This document shows positions 56,404-64,000 of a stretch of 64,000 nucleotides of DNA, one piece after another (within the stretch, counting starts at the first letter, position 1; each line of letters opens with the position of its first letter). Below the pieces are notes generated by a model that ran no database searches, was not told the origin of the DNA, and was given only the letters and a program-made list of their open reading frames with translations. Made by a program: the position numbers and the translations under genes. The DNA comes from Thermococcus profundus (GTDB lineage Archaea > Methanobacteriota_B > Thermococci > Thermococcales > Thermococcaceae): NCBI RefSeq assembly GCF_002214585.1, contig NZ_CP014862.1, positions 1,116,001-1,180,000 on the forward strand, read 5' to 3'.

Positions 56404-57495
56404 TCACCAGATAAGGATTACCAGTGCGGAGACCATTAAGGCAATCAAGAAAAAGGGAACTGAATAGCGATGGAACTCCCTTACTCCAACTTTACCTGTC
56501 CTAATCGCTATTAGGTTTGCCAGCGAGCCGATTATCAGGCCGGTTCCACCGACGTTTACGCCAGCGGCCAGCGGGAGCCACTCACCCCCTCCAAGCAGGA
56601 GAACCGTGGCCGGGACGTTGCTTACCAGCTGGCTCAGAAAGGCGGAGGTCAGAAAAAGGCCGAGTCCGGAGTGGGGGAAGAAAATCCTCGAGGAGGAAAG
56701 GATGAGTGCAATTTCCCCAGAGTCCGCAAAGATGAAGGCAAACGTCAGGAGAAGCGCCCAGTCAAAGGCGAGGAGAACCTTCCTTTCAGGCAGTAGAAGG
56801 ACTCCGAGGGTAATTGGAAACGTCCAGAGCGCCTTCCCCTCATGGGCAAGGACAACATCTACCGCGAGGAGGAGTATAGAGATCCAGAGGAGGGATTTGC
56901 GAACGCTCACCGGGGGAAGCTCCCTTTGTTCAATCTCACCTTTGAGGATGAAGTAAGCGAAGAGCAGTAGGAGCAGAAGCCAGGTGAAGACGAAAGGGAG
57001 CATTCGAAGGACGAAGTAGTGGAGAGGAACCCCGTAGTGGTTCCATATTATGACGTTCTGCGGGTTCCCTATGGGGGTTAAAGCCGAACCGACGTTGGCC
57101 GCTATGGCTGAGAGAACGATGAGGCCGCTCAAGTCCTTCTCCGCGATCCGGGACAGGGTTACTATGAGGGGGATGAAAATCAGCATGGCGGTGTCGTTCA
57201 TTATAACTGCTGAAGAGAGCGCTATCGTTGGAAGGAGAACGAAGGCCAGCCTCCTCTCGGAGCCGCGAGATAGGGAGATTAACCGACACGAGAGACGCGT
57301 GAAAATTCCCGACAGCTCAAGCCCCATTGAGAGGAGTATGAGGGAGCCTATCAGGGAAAGACTCCCCCAGTCTATCAAGCTGAGCGTTCTCCGGAGGAGG
57401 GAACCATCCCTGAGAAGGAGGACTAAGTAGAGGATCATTAGAGCGGAGAGGAACCACTCCCTCCTTGCGAAATCCATGAGTCCCTTATAGTCCAT
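56404..57495 (-). CDS. ArsB/NhaD-type (IT superfamily) ion transporter
   Basis: A 363-residue polytopic protein with about 10-11 helices. Inverted-repeat half-sites are visible as NDTAMLIFIPLIVTLSRI with ALTPIGNPQNVIIW, and in the second half as SQLVSNVPATVLLLGG with GLIIGSLANLIAI. These SNxP/GNPxN motifs are typical of arsenite/anion and NhaD permeases. The substrate is unproven. It overlaps the next minus-strand gene upstream by 11 bases. Confidence 0.83.
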   Translation of the reverse strand: MDYKGLMDFARREWFLSALMILYLVLLLRDGSLLRRTLSLIDWGSLSLIGSLILLSMGLELSGIFTRLSCRLISLSRGSERRLAFVLLPTIALSSAVIMNDTAMLIFIPLIVTLSRIAEKDLSGLIVLSAIAANVGSALTPIGNPQNVIIWNHYGVPLHYFVLRMLPFVFTWLLLLLLFAYFILKGEIEQRELPPVSVRKSLLWISILLLAVDVVLAHEGKALWTFPITLGVLLLPERKVLLAFDWALLLTFAFIFADSGEIALILSSSRIFFPHSGLGLFLTSAFLSQLVSNVPATVLLLGGGEWLPLAAGVNVGGTGLIIGSLANLIAIRTGKVGVREFHRYSVPFFLIALMVSALVILIW

Positions 57496-57937
57496 GGCGC
57501 CTTATCTCCTCTGTGAGCCCGTAGTCGGGGACTATCTCTTCCCCATCTGCCGAAACTCGGACGTGGATGACTACGAAGCTTCTCCACGCCACCGGAACAA
57601 CCCAGCAGTTTTCAGGTTCTCTAAACTCTGCCGCTGGAAGGACCTGGGCTTTCCCCAGGATTCCCTCGACTTCCTCCTCAATTCCTTCAACATCAAACGG
57701 CCCCGAACTTCTGGGACAGCCCTTGGGGAGGGGCATTTTCCTCCCCGGGTCGTAGTGGAGCCTGTCGACGGCAAAATTCAGATATAGAACCGGGATGTCA
57801 ACCCCATCTGGCTTCATAATAGGCTTTCCAGCTCTGAACAGGGGAAGGGCTTTCCCAACCAATTCAACGGCCCTCCCAGCCTTCTCAACGTCAACAGTAC
57901 CGCCACACGGTCGGCCGTGGAGATGTGGAAGCGGCAT
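57485..57937 (-). CDS. Hypothetical protein upstream of the ArsB-type transporter
   Basis: A 150-residue soluble protein that I cannot assign to a family. It has an early PHLHGRPCGG segment, a Pro-rich KMPLPKGCPRSSGPFD loop and a beta-rich C-terminus (NCWVVPVAWRSFVVIHVRVSADG). GGTGA lies 8 bases before the ATG. The transporter gene starts 11 bases before its end, so the two are probably co-expressed. Confidence 0.72.
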   Translation of the reverse strand: MPLPHLHGRPCGGTVDVEKAGRAVELVGKALPLFRAGKPIMKPDGVDIPVLYLNFAVDRLHYDPGRKMPLPKGCPRSSGPFDVEGIEEEVEGILGKAQVLPAAEFREPENCWVVPVAWRSFVVIHVRVSADGEEIVPDYGLTEEIRRHGL

Positions 57938-58050
57938 ATTTAGTTCACCGGAGTATAATCAGGCAAGGAATGTATATGTTTTGCGTCTGGAAGAGATAAC
58001 AGGGACAACGGATCCCTAGTGCATTGAGCGAGAAGGAATGAGAAAAGCAG

Positions 58051-58076
58051 GAAAAGCCCGCATCACTGCTGCGGGC
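58051..58076 (-). terminator. Hairpin terminator overlapping the EF-2 stop codon
   Basis: On the minus strand GCCCGCA-GCAGTGA-TGCGGGC (58056-58076) is a perfect 7-bp hairpin followed by TTTTC. The loop contains the TGA stop codon of EF-2. This is close to a bacterial intrinsic terminator, unusual in archaea. Confidence 0.6.
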
Positions 58077-60261
58077 AGACGTCCTGCTCCTTCGGCGGGT
58101 TCGGGTCGAGTCCCTTCCTCTGCCTGATCTGCCTGATGATGTTGGTCGCGAGCTCGCTCGGAACCCTCTTGAATCCTGCGTGCTCGGTGCTCCAGAGGGC
58201 CTTTCCGCTGGTGGCACTCCTGAGGGCTCCGGCGAATCCGAACATCTCCGCCACTGGGGCCTCGGCGATGATGATCATGACCTCGCCCTCCTGCCTCATG
58301 TCGATGAGCTGGCCGCGCCTCTGGTTGATCTCCCTGCTGACCGGACCCATGTACTCGTACGGGATGTTGATGATGACCTTCTGGTAGGGCTCGTAGAGGA
58401 CCGGGTTGGCCTTCATCATGGCGCAGTGTATAGCGGTCCTGATGGCAGGATAGATCTGGGCCGGACCGCGGTGGACGTTGTCCTCGTGTATCTTCGCGTC
58501 GTGCAGGCGAACCATCACCTTCATGACCGGCTCCTTGGCGAGCGGACCCTCGTCCATAGCCTGGTGGAAACCGTCAACGAGGAGATCCATAACCTCGTTG
58601 AGGTACTGGATACCCTTGGTGTTGTCGAGGAAGATGTTGCCGTTGTAGACGTCGACGATGCCCTTGGCAATTTCGTAGTCCATGCCGAGTTCCGCCAGCT
58701 TCTTGGCGACGGCCTTCGGGTCCTTCGGCCTGCCCTCTGGGATCTCTCCCTCGCGGATGGCCTCGTATATCTCGTCCGGAAGCGGTTCGACGGTGATGTA
58801 GAACCTGTTGTGCTTGTTGGGGGATTTTCCTTCGACGATCGGGCTCTGCTTGGTGACGCTCTCGCGGTAGACGACGATCGGCGGTGAGACGTCAACGTCG
58901 AGCTTCCATTCGGTCTTGAGCCTGTGGAGCTTGACCTCGAGGTGGAGCTCACCCATACCACTGAGGAGGTGCTGGCCGGTCTCCTCGTCGATCTTGACGT
59001 GGAGCGTCGGGTCCTCCTTGGCGAGCTGTCTCAGAGCTTCAACGAGCTTCGGAAGGTCCTTAACGTTCTTGGCCTCGATGGCGACGGTAACGACCGGCTC
59101 GCTGGCGTAGTGGAGGGCCTCGAAGGGCTCAACCTGCTCAACGGAGACTGTCTCACCGGCCATTGCATCGCGGAGACCGGTAACGGCGACGATGTTGCCG
59201 GCCGGGACGGCCTCCATGTTGACCCTCTCGGGCCCCATGTAGATACCGACTTGCTGGATCCTCGCCTTCCTCTTGCTATTGATGAGGTAGACCTCCTGGC
59301 CGGTCTTCACTGTTCCGCTCCAGACACGTCCGGTAGCTACTTCACCGGCGTGCTTGTCGAGGATGATCTTGGTGACGACCATGACCATCTTGCCCTTCGG
59401 GTCGCACTTCATCATGCTCTGGCCGACCTCGCTCTCGACGTCGCCCCTCCAGAGGTGCGGGATCCTGTACTTCTGGGCCTGGAGCGGGTTCGGGAGGTGC
59501 TTGACGACCATATCAAGGACAACGACGTGGAGCGGAGCCTTCTTCCTGAGGGTCTTGAGGTCGCCGGCGTTGGTGAGGTCGATGATGTCCTTGAAGGAAA
59601 CGCCCGCCTTCTTCATGAACGGGACGCTGAGGGCCCAGTTGTAGTAAGCGCTACCAAAGGCAACGCTACCGTCGTTGACGTTAACCAGCCACTCCTTCTT
59701 GAACTCCGGCGGGGCGTACCTCTTTATGAGCCTGTTAACGTCGGTGATGACCTTGACGAAGCGCTCCTGCATCTGCTGTGGGTTGAGCTTGAGCTCCTTA
59801 ATAAGGCGGTCAACCTTGTTGATGAAGAGAACCGGCTTAACGTACTCCCTGAGGGCCTGCCTGAGAACGGTCTCGGTCTGGGGCATGACACCCTCAACGG
59901 CGTCGACGACGATGATGGCACCGTCAATGGCACGCATGGCCCTTGTAACGTCACCACCGAAATCGACGTGACCCGGGGTGTCGATGAGGTTGATGAGGTA
60001 GTCCTGGCCTTCGTAGTTGTGAACCATCGAAACGTTGGCCGCGTTGATGGTAATTCCTCTCGCCTGCTCCTGCTCGTCGAAGTCGAGGACGAGCTGCTTT
60101 CCGGCAAGCTCCTCGCTGATCATTCCGGCACCGGCGAGCAGGTTGTCGCTCAGCGTGGTCTTACCGTGGTCAATATGAGCGGCAATACCCATGTTCCTGA
60201 TCCTCTCGGGCTGGGTCATCAACTCTTTAATCTTCGCAATCATCTCTTCCCTTCTTCCCAT
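58063..60261 (-). CDS. fusA: Translation elongation factor 2 (aEF-2)
   Basis: A 732-residue archaeal EF-2, the GTPase that moves tRNA and mRNA through the ribosome. G1 is [12 protein letters not shown] (about 27), G3 [12 protein letters not shown] (about 92), G4 NKVDR, with [10 protein letters not shown] in switch I. The C-terminal domain IV keeps the diphthamide histidine in [14 protein letters not shown]. Length is normal for archaea. Start ATG with GGTGGTGTAA before it; own TATA box at 60315. A long antisense open frame here is only a codon-bias shadow. Confidence 0.97.
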   Translation of the reverse strand: MGRREEMIAKIKELMTQPERIRNMGIAAHIDHGKTTLSDNLLAGAGMISEELAGKQLVLDFDEQEQARGITINAANVSMVHNYEGQDYLINLIDTPGHVDFGGDVTRAMRAIDGAIIVVDAVEGVMPQTETVLRQALREYVKPVLFINKVDRLIKELKLNPQQMQERFVKVITDVNRLIKRYAPPEFKKEWLVNVNDGSVAFGSAYYNWALSVPFMKKAGVSFKDIIDLTNAGDLKTLRKKAPLHVVVLDMVVKHLPNPLQAQKYRIPHLWRGDVESEVGQSMMKCDPKGKMVMVVTKIILDKHAGEVATGRVWSGTVKTGQEVYLINSKRKARIQQVGIYMGPERVNMEAVPAGNIVAVTGLRDAMAGETVSVEQVEPFEALHYASEPVVTVAIEAKNVKDLPKLVEALRQLAKEDPTLHVKIDEETGQHLLSGMGELHLEVKLHRLKTEWKLDVDVSPPIVVYRESVTKQSPIVEGKSPNKHNRFYITVEPLPDEIYEAIREGEIPEGRPKDPKAVAKKLAELGMDYEIAKGIVDVYNGNIFLDNTKGIQYLNEVMDLLVDGFHQAMDEGPLAKEPVMKVMVRLHDAKIHEDNVHRGPAQIYPAIRTAIHCAMMKANPVLYEPYQKVIINIPYEYMGPVSREINQRRGQLIDMRQEGEVMIIIAEAPVAEMFGFAGALRSATSGKALWSTEHAGFKRVPSELATNIIRQIRQRKGLDPNPPKEQDVCPQQ

Positions 60262-60314
60262 TTACACCACCTTCTAACCTGATGATCTTGTTCACCTCTC
60301 ACTTTAAAGGCCCA

Positions 60315-60324
60315 GTTATAAATC
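60315..60324 (-). promoter_or_regulatory. TATA box of the EF-2 gene
   Basis: GATTTATAAC on the minus strand with a purine-rich GGGAAA just upstream as a BRE-like element. It predicts transcription from about 60292, giving a 30-base leader. Confidence 0.55.
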
Positions 60325-60462
60325 TTTCCCACGACCGAAAAGCCCGACGGATGGAAATTTTTTCTCCCACCTCCGGGGAGTTCCAAAGATGAAACCCGCC
60401 CAGAGGAACCCTTCTCAAAAGGAGAATTTGGCCCGGAAATGACATAAAAAGAAGCCAGAACC

Positions 60463-61254
60463 TCAGAACACGGAGTTAAGCCTTCCTCCGTCTACTGGGA
60501 TCATAGCGCCGTTTATGTAGCTCCCGAGATCGCTCGCAAGGAAGGCCACCAAGTAGCCTATCTCCTCCGGTTCTCCCAATCTTCCGAGCGGTATCGGCTT
60601 CGCGTACTCATGAAGGGCCTCCTCAACGGTCTTTCCCTCCCTCTCCGCCCTATCCCTGGCCAGCTGTATCATCCTGTCGGTCCTTATAATGCCGGGCATT
60701 ATGCCGTTCACGGTTATGCCCTTCGGCCCCAGTTCTTTAGCTAAAGTCCTCACGAGACCGGCCATTGAGATTCTGACCACGTTGCTCAGCGCTATGTTTG
60801 GTATCGGCTCCTTTATGGCCACACTGGTGGAGTAAACTATCCTGCCGAAGCCTTTCTTTTCCATTGCTGGAACAAGCGCCCTCGTTAGGTAGACCGCCGG
60901 ATAGAGGAGCAGCTTAACGGCCCCCTCCCACTCCTCCATGTCCATCTCCATGAAGTAGCCCGGCTTGGGTCCGCCGGTGGAGAAGAAGAATACGTCCGGC
61001 TCGCCGATGTCTCCAAGCTCTTTCACAGTTCTCTCAAGGTCTTCCCTCTTTGTTAAATCCGCAACGATGTAATTAACCTCAACGCCGCTCTCGGCCCTTA
61101 TCTTCTCCCTTGCCCTCTTGAGGTTCTCCTCGCTCCGCGAGAGGAGTATCACGTCCGCTCCAGCCTTCGCCAGAACCCTGGCAACTCCAAAGCCTATGCC
61201 CTTGCTTGAGGCGGTCGTGAAGGCCAGCTTTCCGGAGAGGTTTATGCCCAGCAC
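60463..61254 (-). CDS. SDR-family oxidoreductase with altered active site
   Basis: A 263-residue short-chain dehydrogenase fold: cofactor loop TASSKGIGFG, ADLTKRED after strand 3, and C-terminal LGRLGEPEEIGYLVAFLASDLGSYINGAMIPVDGG. The catalytic Ser is kept (YSTSVA). The Tyr and Lys of YxxxK align with Ser157 and Arg161 (IALSNVVRISM), so ordinary SDR hydride transfer is doubtful. GTG 61254 is preferred because GGTGATC precedes it. A perfect palindrome lies over its transcript start. Confidence 0.85.
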   Translation of the reverse strand: MLGINLSGKLAFTTASSKGIGFGVARVLAKAGADVILLSRSEENLKRAREKIRAESGVEVNYIVADLTKREDLERTVKELGDIGEPDVFFFSTGGPKPGYFMEMDMEEWEGAVKLLLYPAVYLTRALVPAMEKKGFGRIVYSTSVAIKEPIPNIALSNVVRISMAGLVRTLAKELGPKGITVNGIMPGIIRTDRMIQLARDRAEREGKTVEEALHEYAKPIPLGRLGEPEEIGYLVAFLASDLGSYINGAMIPVDGGRLNSVF

Positions 61255-61266
61255 GGTGATCACCGA

Positions 61267-61293
61267 TGGGTGTACACCCAGCCCCTAAAAAAC
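61267..61293 (-). promoter_or_regulatory. Promoter and palindromic operator of the SDR gene
   Basis: TGGGTGTACACCCA (61267-61280) is a perfect 14-bp palindrome. It lies directly after the minus-strand TATA-like GTTTTTTAG (61285-61293), at the expected transcript start. Confidence 0.55.
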
Positions 61294-61405
61294 ATAACTG
61301 GGCAGGATTGGACAAAAGTGCCACGCGATAAAGCTTTGATTGGTGATTTCTGCGGGGGCAGAAGGAGTTTGTGGGCCTTTCCGGCGGGTTTTCAAGAGAA
61401 GAACA

Positions 61406-61933
61406 TCAGGCCCTCTTCATCACGACGAATTCCCTGTAGTCCATGACCTTGACGAAGCCCTTTCTCTTATAGTATGAATAAGCCTCAAGCTCGGGGAAGG
61501 TTATCACGTAGGCGTCCTTTCCAAGCTCCCTCAATCTCTCCACCGCGAACTCAAGAAGCTCCGAGCCGTAGCCCTTCCCCTTATACTCCGGATGAACCAT
61601 AAAGAATTCTATAAAGCCCGTTCTCTCGTTCTTTATATCCTCGGGTACCCACCAGACGTCCTTGCCCCCGAGGTTGTAAACGAGGGCCACAACCCCAATG
61701 ATTCTCCCCTCCTCATCCCTCAAGACGTACAGTTCATCGAACTCCTCCCCAAGCCGGAAGCGGAGGAAGGGCTCATAGACTTTTCTGAATCCATCAAAAT
61801 CATCGGGAGAGGGCTTGTTCTCGACCCACTCAAGTGCTGGATAGGCCCCTTTGGTGGATCGGTAGACCTTGAAAACGAACTTCACCAGTTCATCCTTAAG
61901 GGAAAGCGGCTTCTCCACTTTTTCAATCCCCAT
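61406..61933 (-). CDS. GNAT-family N-acetyltransferase
   Basis: A 175-residue GNAT protein: the acetyl-CoA pyrophosphate loop is HPEYKGKGYGSELLEFAVERLREL (Q/RxxGxG/A-type), followed by YVITFPELEAYSYYKRKGFVKVMDYREFVVMKR, the usual last strands. The acceptor molecule cannot be named. It is divergent from the peroxiredoxin gene. The TATA-like GTTTCTTTTAAAT is on its strand near 61957-61968. Confidence 0.83.
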   Translation of the reverse strand: MGIEKVEKPLSLKDELVKFVFKVYRSTKGAYPALEWVENKPSPDDFDGFRKVYEPFLRFRLGEEFDELYVLRDEEGRIIGVVALVYNLGGKDVWWVPEDIKNERTGFIEFFMVHPEYKGKGYGSELLEFAVERLRELGKDAYVITFPELEAYSYYKRKGFVKVMDYREFVVMKRA

Positions 61934-61991
61934 ACCCTCACCGCTTCCATTTCAACGGTCATTTAAAAGAAACTTTTGGTTCGAGAGGAAA

Positions 61992-62001
61992 GCTTAAATA
62001 T
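61992..62001 (+). promoter_or_regulatory. TATA box of the peroxiredoxin operon
   Basis: GCTTAAATAT predicts transcription from about 62020, leaving only GGTGATGATC before GTG 62032. An imperfect repeat TTAGG-AAAG-CCTAA (about 62001-62014) lies between the two and could be a regulator site. Confidence 0.5.
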
Positions 62002-62031
62002 TAGGAAAGCCTAACTAATTTGGTGATGATC

Positions 62032-62496
62032 GTGAACTATCTAGAAATAAAAGTGATTGACGAGAACGGGGAGGAGAAACCCCTTAAGGACTTTATCCTT
62101 GGAAGATGGACCGTGCTGTACTTCTACCCCAAGGACAACACCCCCGGATGCACTACAGAGGCGAAAGAGTTCACAGAGCTGATCGAAGAGTTTGAGAAGC
62201 TCGGAGTCCAGGTTATCGGTGTTTCAAGGGATTCGCCCAAGAGCCACAGGCGCTTCAAGGAAAAGCACGGGCTCAAGGTCAGGCTCCTCAGCGATCCAAA
62301 CGCAGAGCTCCACAGGGCGTTGGGGGCGTGGGGCAGGAAGAAGAGCTACGGGCGGGAGTATGAGGGTGCGATCAGGAGTACGTTCATCCTTAATCCTGAA
62401 GGAGAGATCGTCTGGAAGAAGATAAACGTCAGGGCGAAGGGACATGCCGCCAAAGTTCTAGAAGAGGTCAAAAAGCTAATAGGGAACAGGGAGTAA
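62032..62496 (+). CDS. bcp: Bcp/PrxQ-type peroxiredoxin (single cysteine)
   Basis: A 154-residue thiol peroxidase: FYPKDNTPGCTTEAKEF holds the peroxidatic Cys40 and its Thr/Pro partners, and the Arg of IRSTFILNPEG supports the site. No other Cys is present, so it works as a 1-Cys enzyme needing an external thiol. It reduces peroxides in the cytoplasm. GTG 62032 is chosen after GGTGATGATC; TTG, GTG and ATG up to 12 bases earlier are in frame. A rubrerythrin-like gene follows 17 bases later. Confidence 0.9.
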   Translation: MNYLEIKVIDENGEEKPLKDFILGRWTVLYFYPKDNTPGCTTEAKEFTELIEEFEKLGVQVIGVSRDSPKSHRRFKEKHGLKVRLLSDPNAELHRALGAWGRKKSYGREYEGAIRSTFILNPEGEIVWKKINVRAKGHAAKVLEEVKKLIGNRE

Positions 62497-62513
62497 TCAA
62501 TGGGGGTGATACC

Positions 62514-62990
62514 ATGAACGAGCTTGAAGCCCTAGCCCTGGCACTTGAAGTTGAGAAGAACGAGCTCAAGTTTTACCTGAAGCTCGCAAGAAAGGCCAAA
62601 GACGAGAGGGCTAGGAAGATGTTCCTCTTCCTGGCGAATGAGGAGGCCGAACACTGGAACCTCTTCGAGGAGAAGTTCGTCGAAGAGCTAATAGAGAAGT
62701 GTGAGCTTCCGGCCGTTGACAGGGAGCTTGCCGAAAAACTGGTCGTTGAAGAACCTGAGACCCTCAGCGAGGTCGATGCAGTGAAGGTCGGCATGGAGCA
62801 GGAAAAGCTCACCTGGGAGTTCTATGAGAAAGCTGCAAGAGAAGCTGAGCATGAGAGCGTTAGGAGGATTTTCGAGGAGCTAGCAAAGGTTGAGAAGGCC
62901 CACTACGAGCTCCTGAAGGCTCAGTACGACGCAGTGATGAAGACGGGCATATGGATGGACTACCAGGACTTCAGCCTCGAGGTGGACTGA
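62514..62990 (+). CDS. Rubrerythrin-like ferritin-fold protein
   Basis: A 158-residue four-helix ferritin-like protein with carboxylate/His ligands in ALALEVEKNELKFYL, LANEEAEHWNLFEEK, GMEQEKLTWEFYEKAA and LAKVEKAHYELL (ExxH pairs). No C-terminal rubredoxin is present. It probably has a di-iron site and reduces peroxide or stores iron. It is in an operon with the peroxiredoxin and next to fur and dps, which fits oxidative stress defence. Confidence 0.86.
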   Translation: MNELEALALALEVEKNELKFYLKLARKAKDERARKMFLFLANEEAEHWNLFEEKFVEELIEKCELPAVDRELAEKLVVEEPETLSEVDAVKVGMEQEKLTWEFYEKAAREAEHESVRRIFEELAKVEKAHYELLKAQYDAVMKTGIWMDYQDFSLEVD

Positions 62991-62993
62991 TCT

Positions 62994-63374
62994 TCATCCT
63001 TTCACAAGCACGTTGACGAGCTTTACCTCTTTTCCCAGTCTCTTTTTCAGCGCCTCGATGATCTCCGGATCTTCAACGTCAACGACGCTCTCCCCGGTGA
63101 TGAGGTTTATATGGGGTTTTGTGTTGATCTCAACCCTCGTTTCCCCTTCTATTGAAAACAGTTCAACGAGTCCAAGCTCCCTGAGCGTAAGCAGGTTGGA
63201 GTAAAGAGTCGAAAAGCTAACCGTAGGGAAGTCATCCCTTATCCGCTCAAGGAGGCTGTTCATGGACGGATGCTCGCTTCCCATTTCATCCAGAACTTCT
63301 ATCAGCTTGAGCCTCTGAGGCGTTAGTTTGTGACCCCTTTTCTTCAGCGCGTTAACAGCTTCTTCCTTCCACAT
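62994..63374 (-). CDS. Fur/PerR-family regulator with reduced metal-binding domain
   Basis: A 126-residue Fur-like protein. The winged helix (LTPQRLKLIEVLDEMGSEHPSMNSLLERIRDDFPTVSFSTLYSNLLTLRELGLV) is standard. The dimer domain is short and lacks the HxHxxC and CxxC motifs of Fur and PerR; only TKPHINLITG remains. It may sense peroxide or metal in another way, or only bind DNA. It is divergent from the Dps-like gene and separated from it by a perfect palindrome. Confidence 0.85.
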   Translation of the reverse strand: MWKEEAVNALKKRGHKLTPQRLKLIEVLDEMGSEHPSMNSLLERIRDDFPTVSFSTLYSNLLTLRELGLVELFSIEGETRVEINTKPHINLITGESVVDVEDPEIIEALKKRLGKEVKLVNVLVKG

Positions 63375-63393
63375 ATTTGGGCGTGAGGTTTTC

Positions 63394-63405
63394 CAGTTTA
63401 TAAGG
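63394..63405 (-). promoter_or_regulatory. TATA box of the Fur-family gene
   Basis: GCCTTATAAACT on the minus strand gives a transcript start close to the ATG at 63374, so the mRNA has almost no leader. Confidence 0.5.
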
Positions 63406-63409
63406 CTTC

Positions 63410-63434
63410 CTATTTAGAAATTACTTCTAAATAG
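63410..63434. promoter_or_regulatory. Fur-type operator between fur and dps
   Basis: CTATTTAGAA-ATTAC-TTCTAAATAG is a perfect 10-bp inverted repeat, AT-rich like Fur and PerR boxes. It lies between the fur TATA box (63394-63405) and the dps TATA-like AGATTTATTAAG (63438-63449), so one protein could control both. Autoregulation by the adjacent Fur-family protein is the natural reading. Confidence 0.7.
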
Positions 63435-63479
63435 AAAGATTTATTAAGTAGGAATTACAACTGTCAACTGGTGAACCCA

Positions 63480-64000
63480 ATGTCAGAACACAACAGAAGG
63501 CTCGTCAAGAGAGCGGGCATAGATGTGGAGAGGCTCTTGGACATGCTTCTGAGAGCCGCCGCGGCGGAGTTTACAACCTACTACTATTACACCGTTTTGA
63601 GAAACCACGCGGCCGGTCTCGAAGGGGAGACCATAAAGGAGATCGTTGAGGACGCGCGCCTTGAGGACAGGAACCACTTTGAGGCTTTGGTGCCGAGGAT
63701 ATACGAACTTGGAGGAGAACTCCCGAGGGACATTGCTGACTTTTCAAAGATGGCGTGGTGCCGCGATGCTTACCTTCCGGAGGAGCCTACGGTTGAGAAC
63801 ATCCTGAAGGTTCTCCTCGAGGCTGAGCGCTGCGCTGTTGGTGTGTACACGGAGATATGCAACTACACCTTCGGCAAAGACCCAAGAACATACGACCTGG
63901 CTCTGGCGATCCTCCACGAGGAGATAGAGCATGAAGCCTGGTTTGAGGAGCTCCTCACCGGAAAGCCGAGCGGCCACTTCAGGAGGAGCAAGCCGGGGGA
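63480..64000 (+). CDS. Dps-like (DpsL) ferritin-family protein, 3' end cut by the window
   Basis: The first 173 residues of a Dps-like protein; the stop lies beyond the right edge. Ferroxidase-type ligands appear in [17 protein letters not shown] (Glu30), [10 protein letters not shown] (Glu62, His66), [11 protein letters not shown] (Glu116) and [11 protein letters not shown] (Glu147, Glu150, His151). Cys94, Cys118 and Cys127 are present; a conserved Cys pair is typical of archaeal DpsL. It would form a cage that consumes peroxide with iron and protects DNA. It lies behind the Fur-type palindrome. Confidence 0.88.
   Translation, partial: MSEHNRRLVKRAGIDVERLLDMLLRAAAAEFTTYYYYTVLRNHAAGLEGETIKEIVEDARLEDRNHFEALVPRIYELGGELPRDIADFSKMAWCRDAYLPEEPTVENILKVLLEAERCAVGVYTEICNYTFGKDPRTYDLALAILHEEIEHEAWFEELLTGKPSGHFRRSKPG

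Noticed and set aside
58924-60282. Open frame of 452 codons on the plus strand
   Set aside because: It is fully antisense to EF-2; its Val/Leu/Asp-rich translation is the mirror of EF-2 codons and shows no domain.
60411-60425. TTCTC-AAAAG-GAGAA hairpin after EF-2's promoter region
   Set aside because: Short arms, no T run, no link to a gene start; probably chance.

Overview
The window reads as a chromosomal segment of a hyperthermophilic euryarchaeon of the order Thermococcales, most likely a Thermococcus. The evidence is archaeal elongation factor 2, the 37-residue ribosomal protein L41e, C/D- and H/ACA-type guide RNAs, a CGP-CTERM surface protein, an archaeal CheC/CheD/CheF chemotaxis set, an Lrp-type regulator and TATA-box promoters with very short leaders. 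Genes are densely packed, often with 4-base ATGA overlaps. No insertion sequence, rRNA, tRNA or CRISPR array is visible.

Layout. 1-7483 (minus): a type I-B (Cst/Tneap-like) CRISPR-Cas operon, cas6-cas8b(cst1)-cas7-cas5-cas3-cas4-cas1, with cas1 cut by the window edge. The cas8-cas3 interval is clearly AT-richer than cas6 or cas1. 7748-12100: a giant secreted C25-type peptidase/beta-helix/PEGA protein. 12105-12248: two adjacent guide-type RNAs. 12249-19550: a HAD phosphatase, a KaiC-like ATPase operon with an M28 peptidase, a winged-helix regulator, a multi-hairpin H/ACA RNA, an Lrp regulator, a DRG-family GTPase, a UPF0175/PIN toxin-antitoxin pair whose toxin is frameshifted, and an orphan protein. 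19729-27826: a proline-use island, with a sodium/proline symporter and its small partner, then two dye-linked proline dehydrogenase operons, PDH1-type (two genes) and PDH2-type (four genes). 27835-33191: a C69 dipeptidase divergent from an MFS transporter, a methyltransferase, a nitrilase-family amidohydrolase, L41e and a phosphoesterase.

33578-47197 is a complete chemotaxis cluster. cheR-cheY-cheB-cheA-cheC-cheC-mcp-cheD-(membrane coiled-coil)-cheF lies on the minus strand, with mcp-cheW divergent and a second membrane coiled-coil gene at the far end. 47391-49849 holds a degenerate KaiC/V4R protein and an M24 protein that has lost most of its metal ligands. 51.2-52.3 kb is a small putative redox or gas-responsive regulon: a DUF438/hemerythrin/PAS protein, a TusA-like/DUF1858 protein and an XRE regulator with a Cys-containing tail. 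All three promoters carry the same palindrome, ATgaCA-N2-TGTCAT, just downstream of the TATA box.

52406-64000 holds a CPA2 antiporter with a CBS protein, two tandem DUF59/MIP18 proteins, several membrane proteins, EF-2, an SDR lacking its catalytic Tyr/Lys, a GNAT acetyltransferase and an oxidative-stress cluster. That cluster comprises a 1-Cys peroxiredoxin, a rubrerythrin-like protein, a reduced Fur-family regulator and a Dps-like protein cut by the window end. A perfect palindrome lies between the fur and dps promoters. The most promising candidates for undescribed biology are the three-gene regulon at 51.2-52.3 kb, the guide-RNA loci, the paired PDH operons with a shared promoter motif, and the two membrane coiled-coil proteins of the che cluster.
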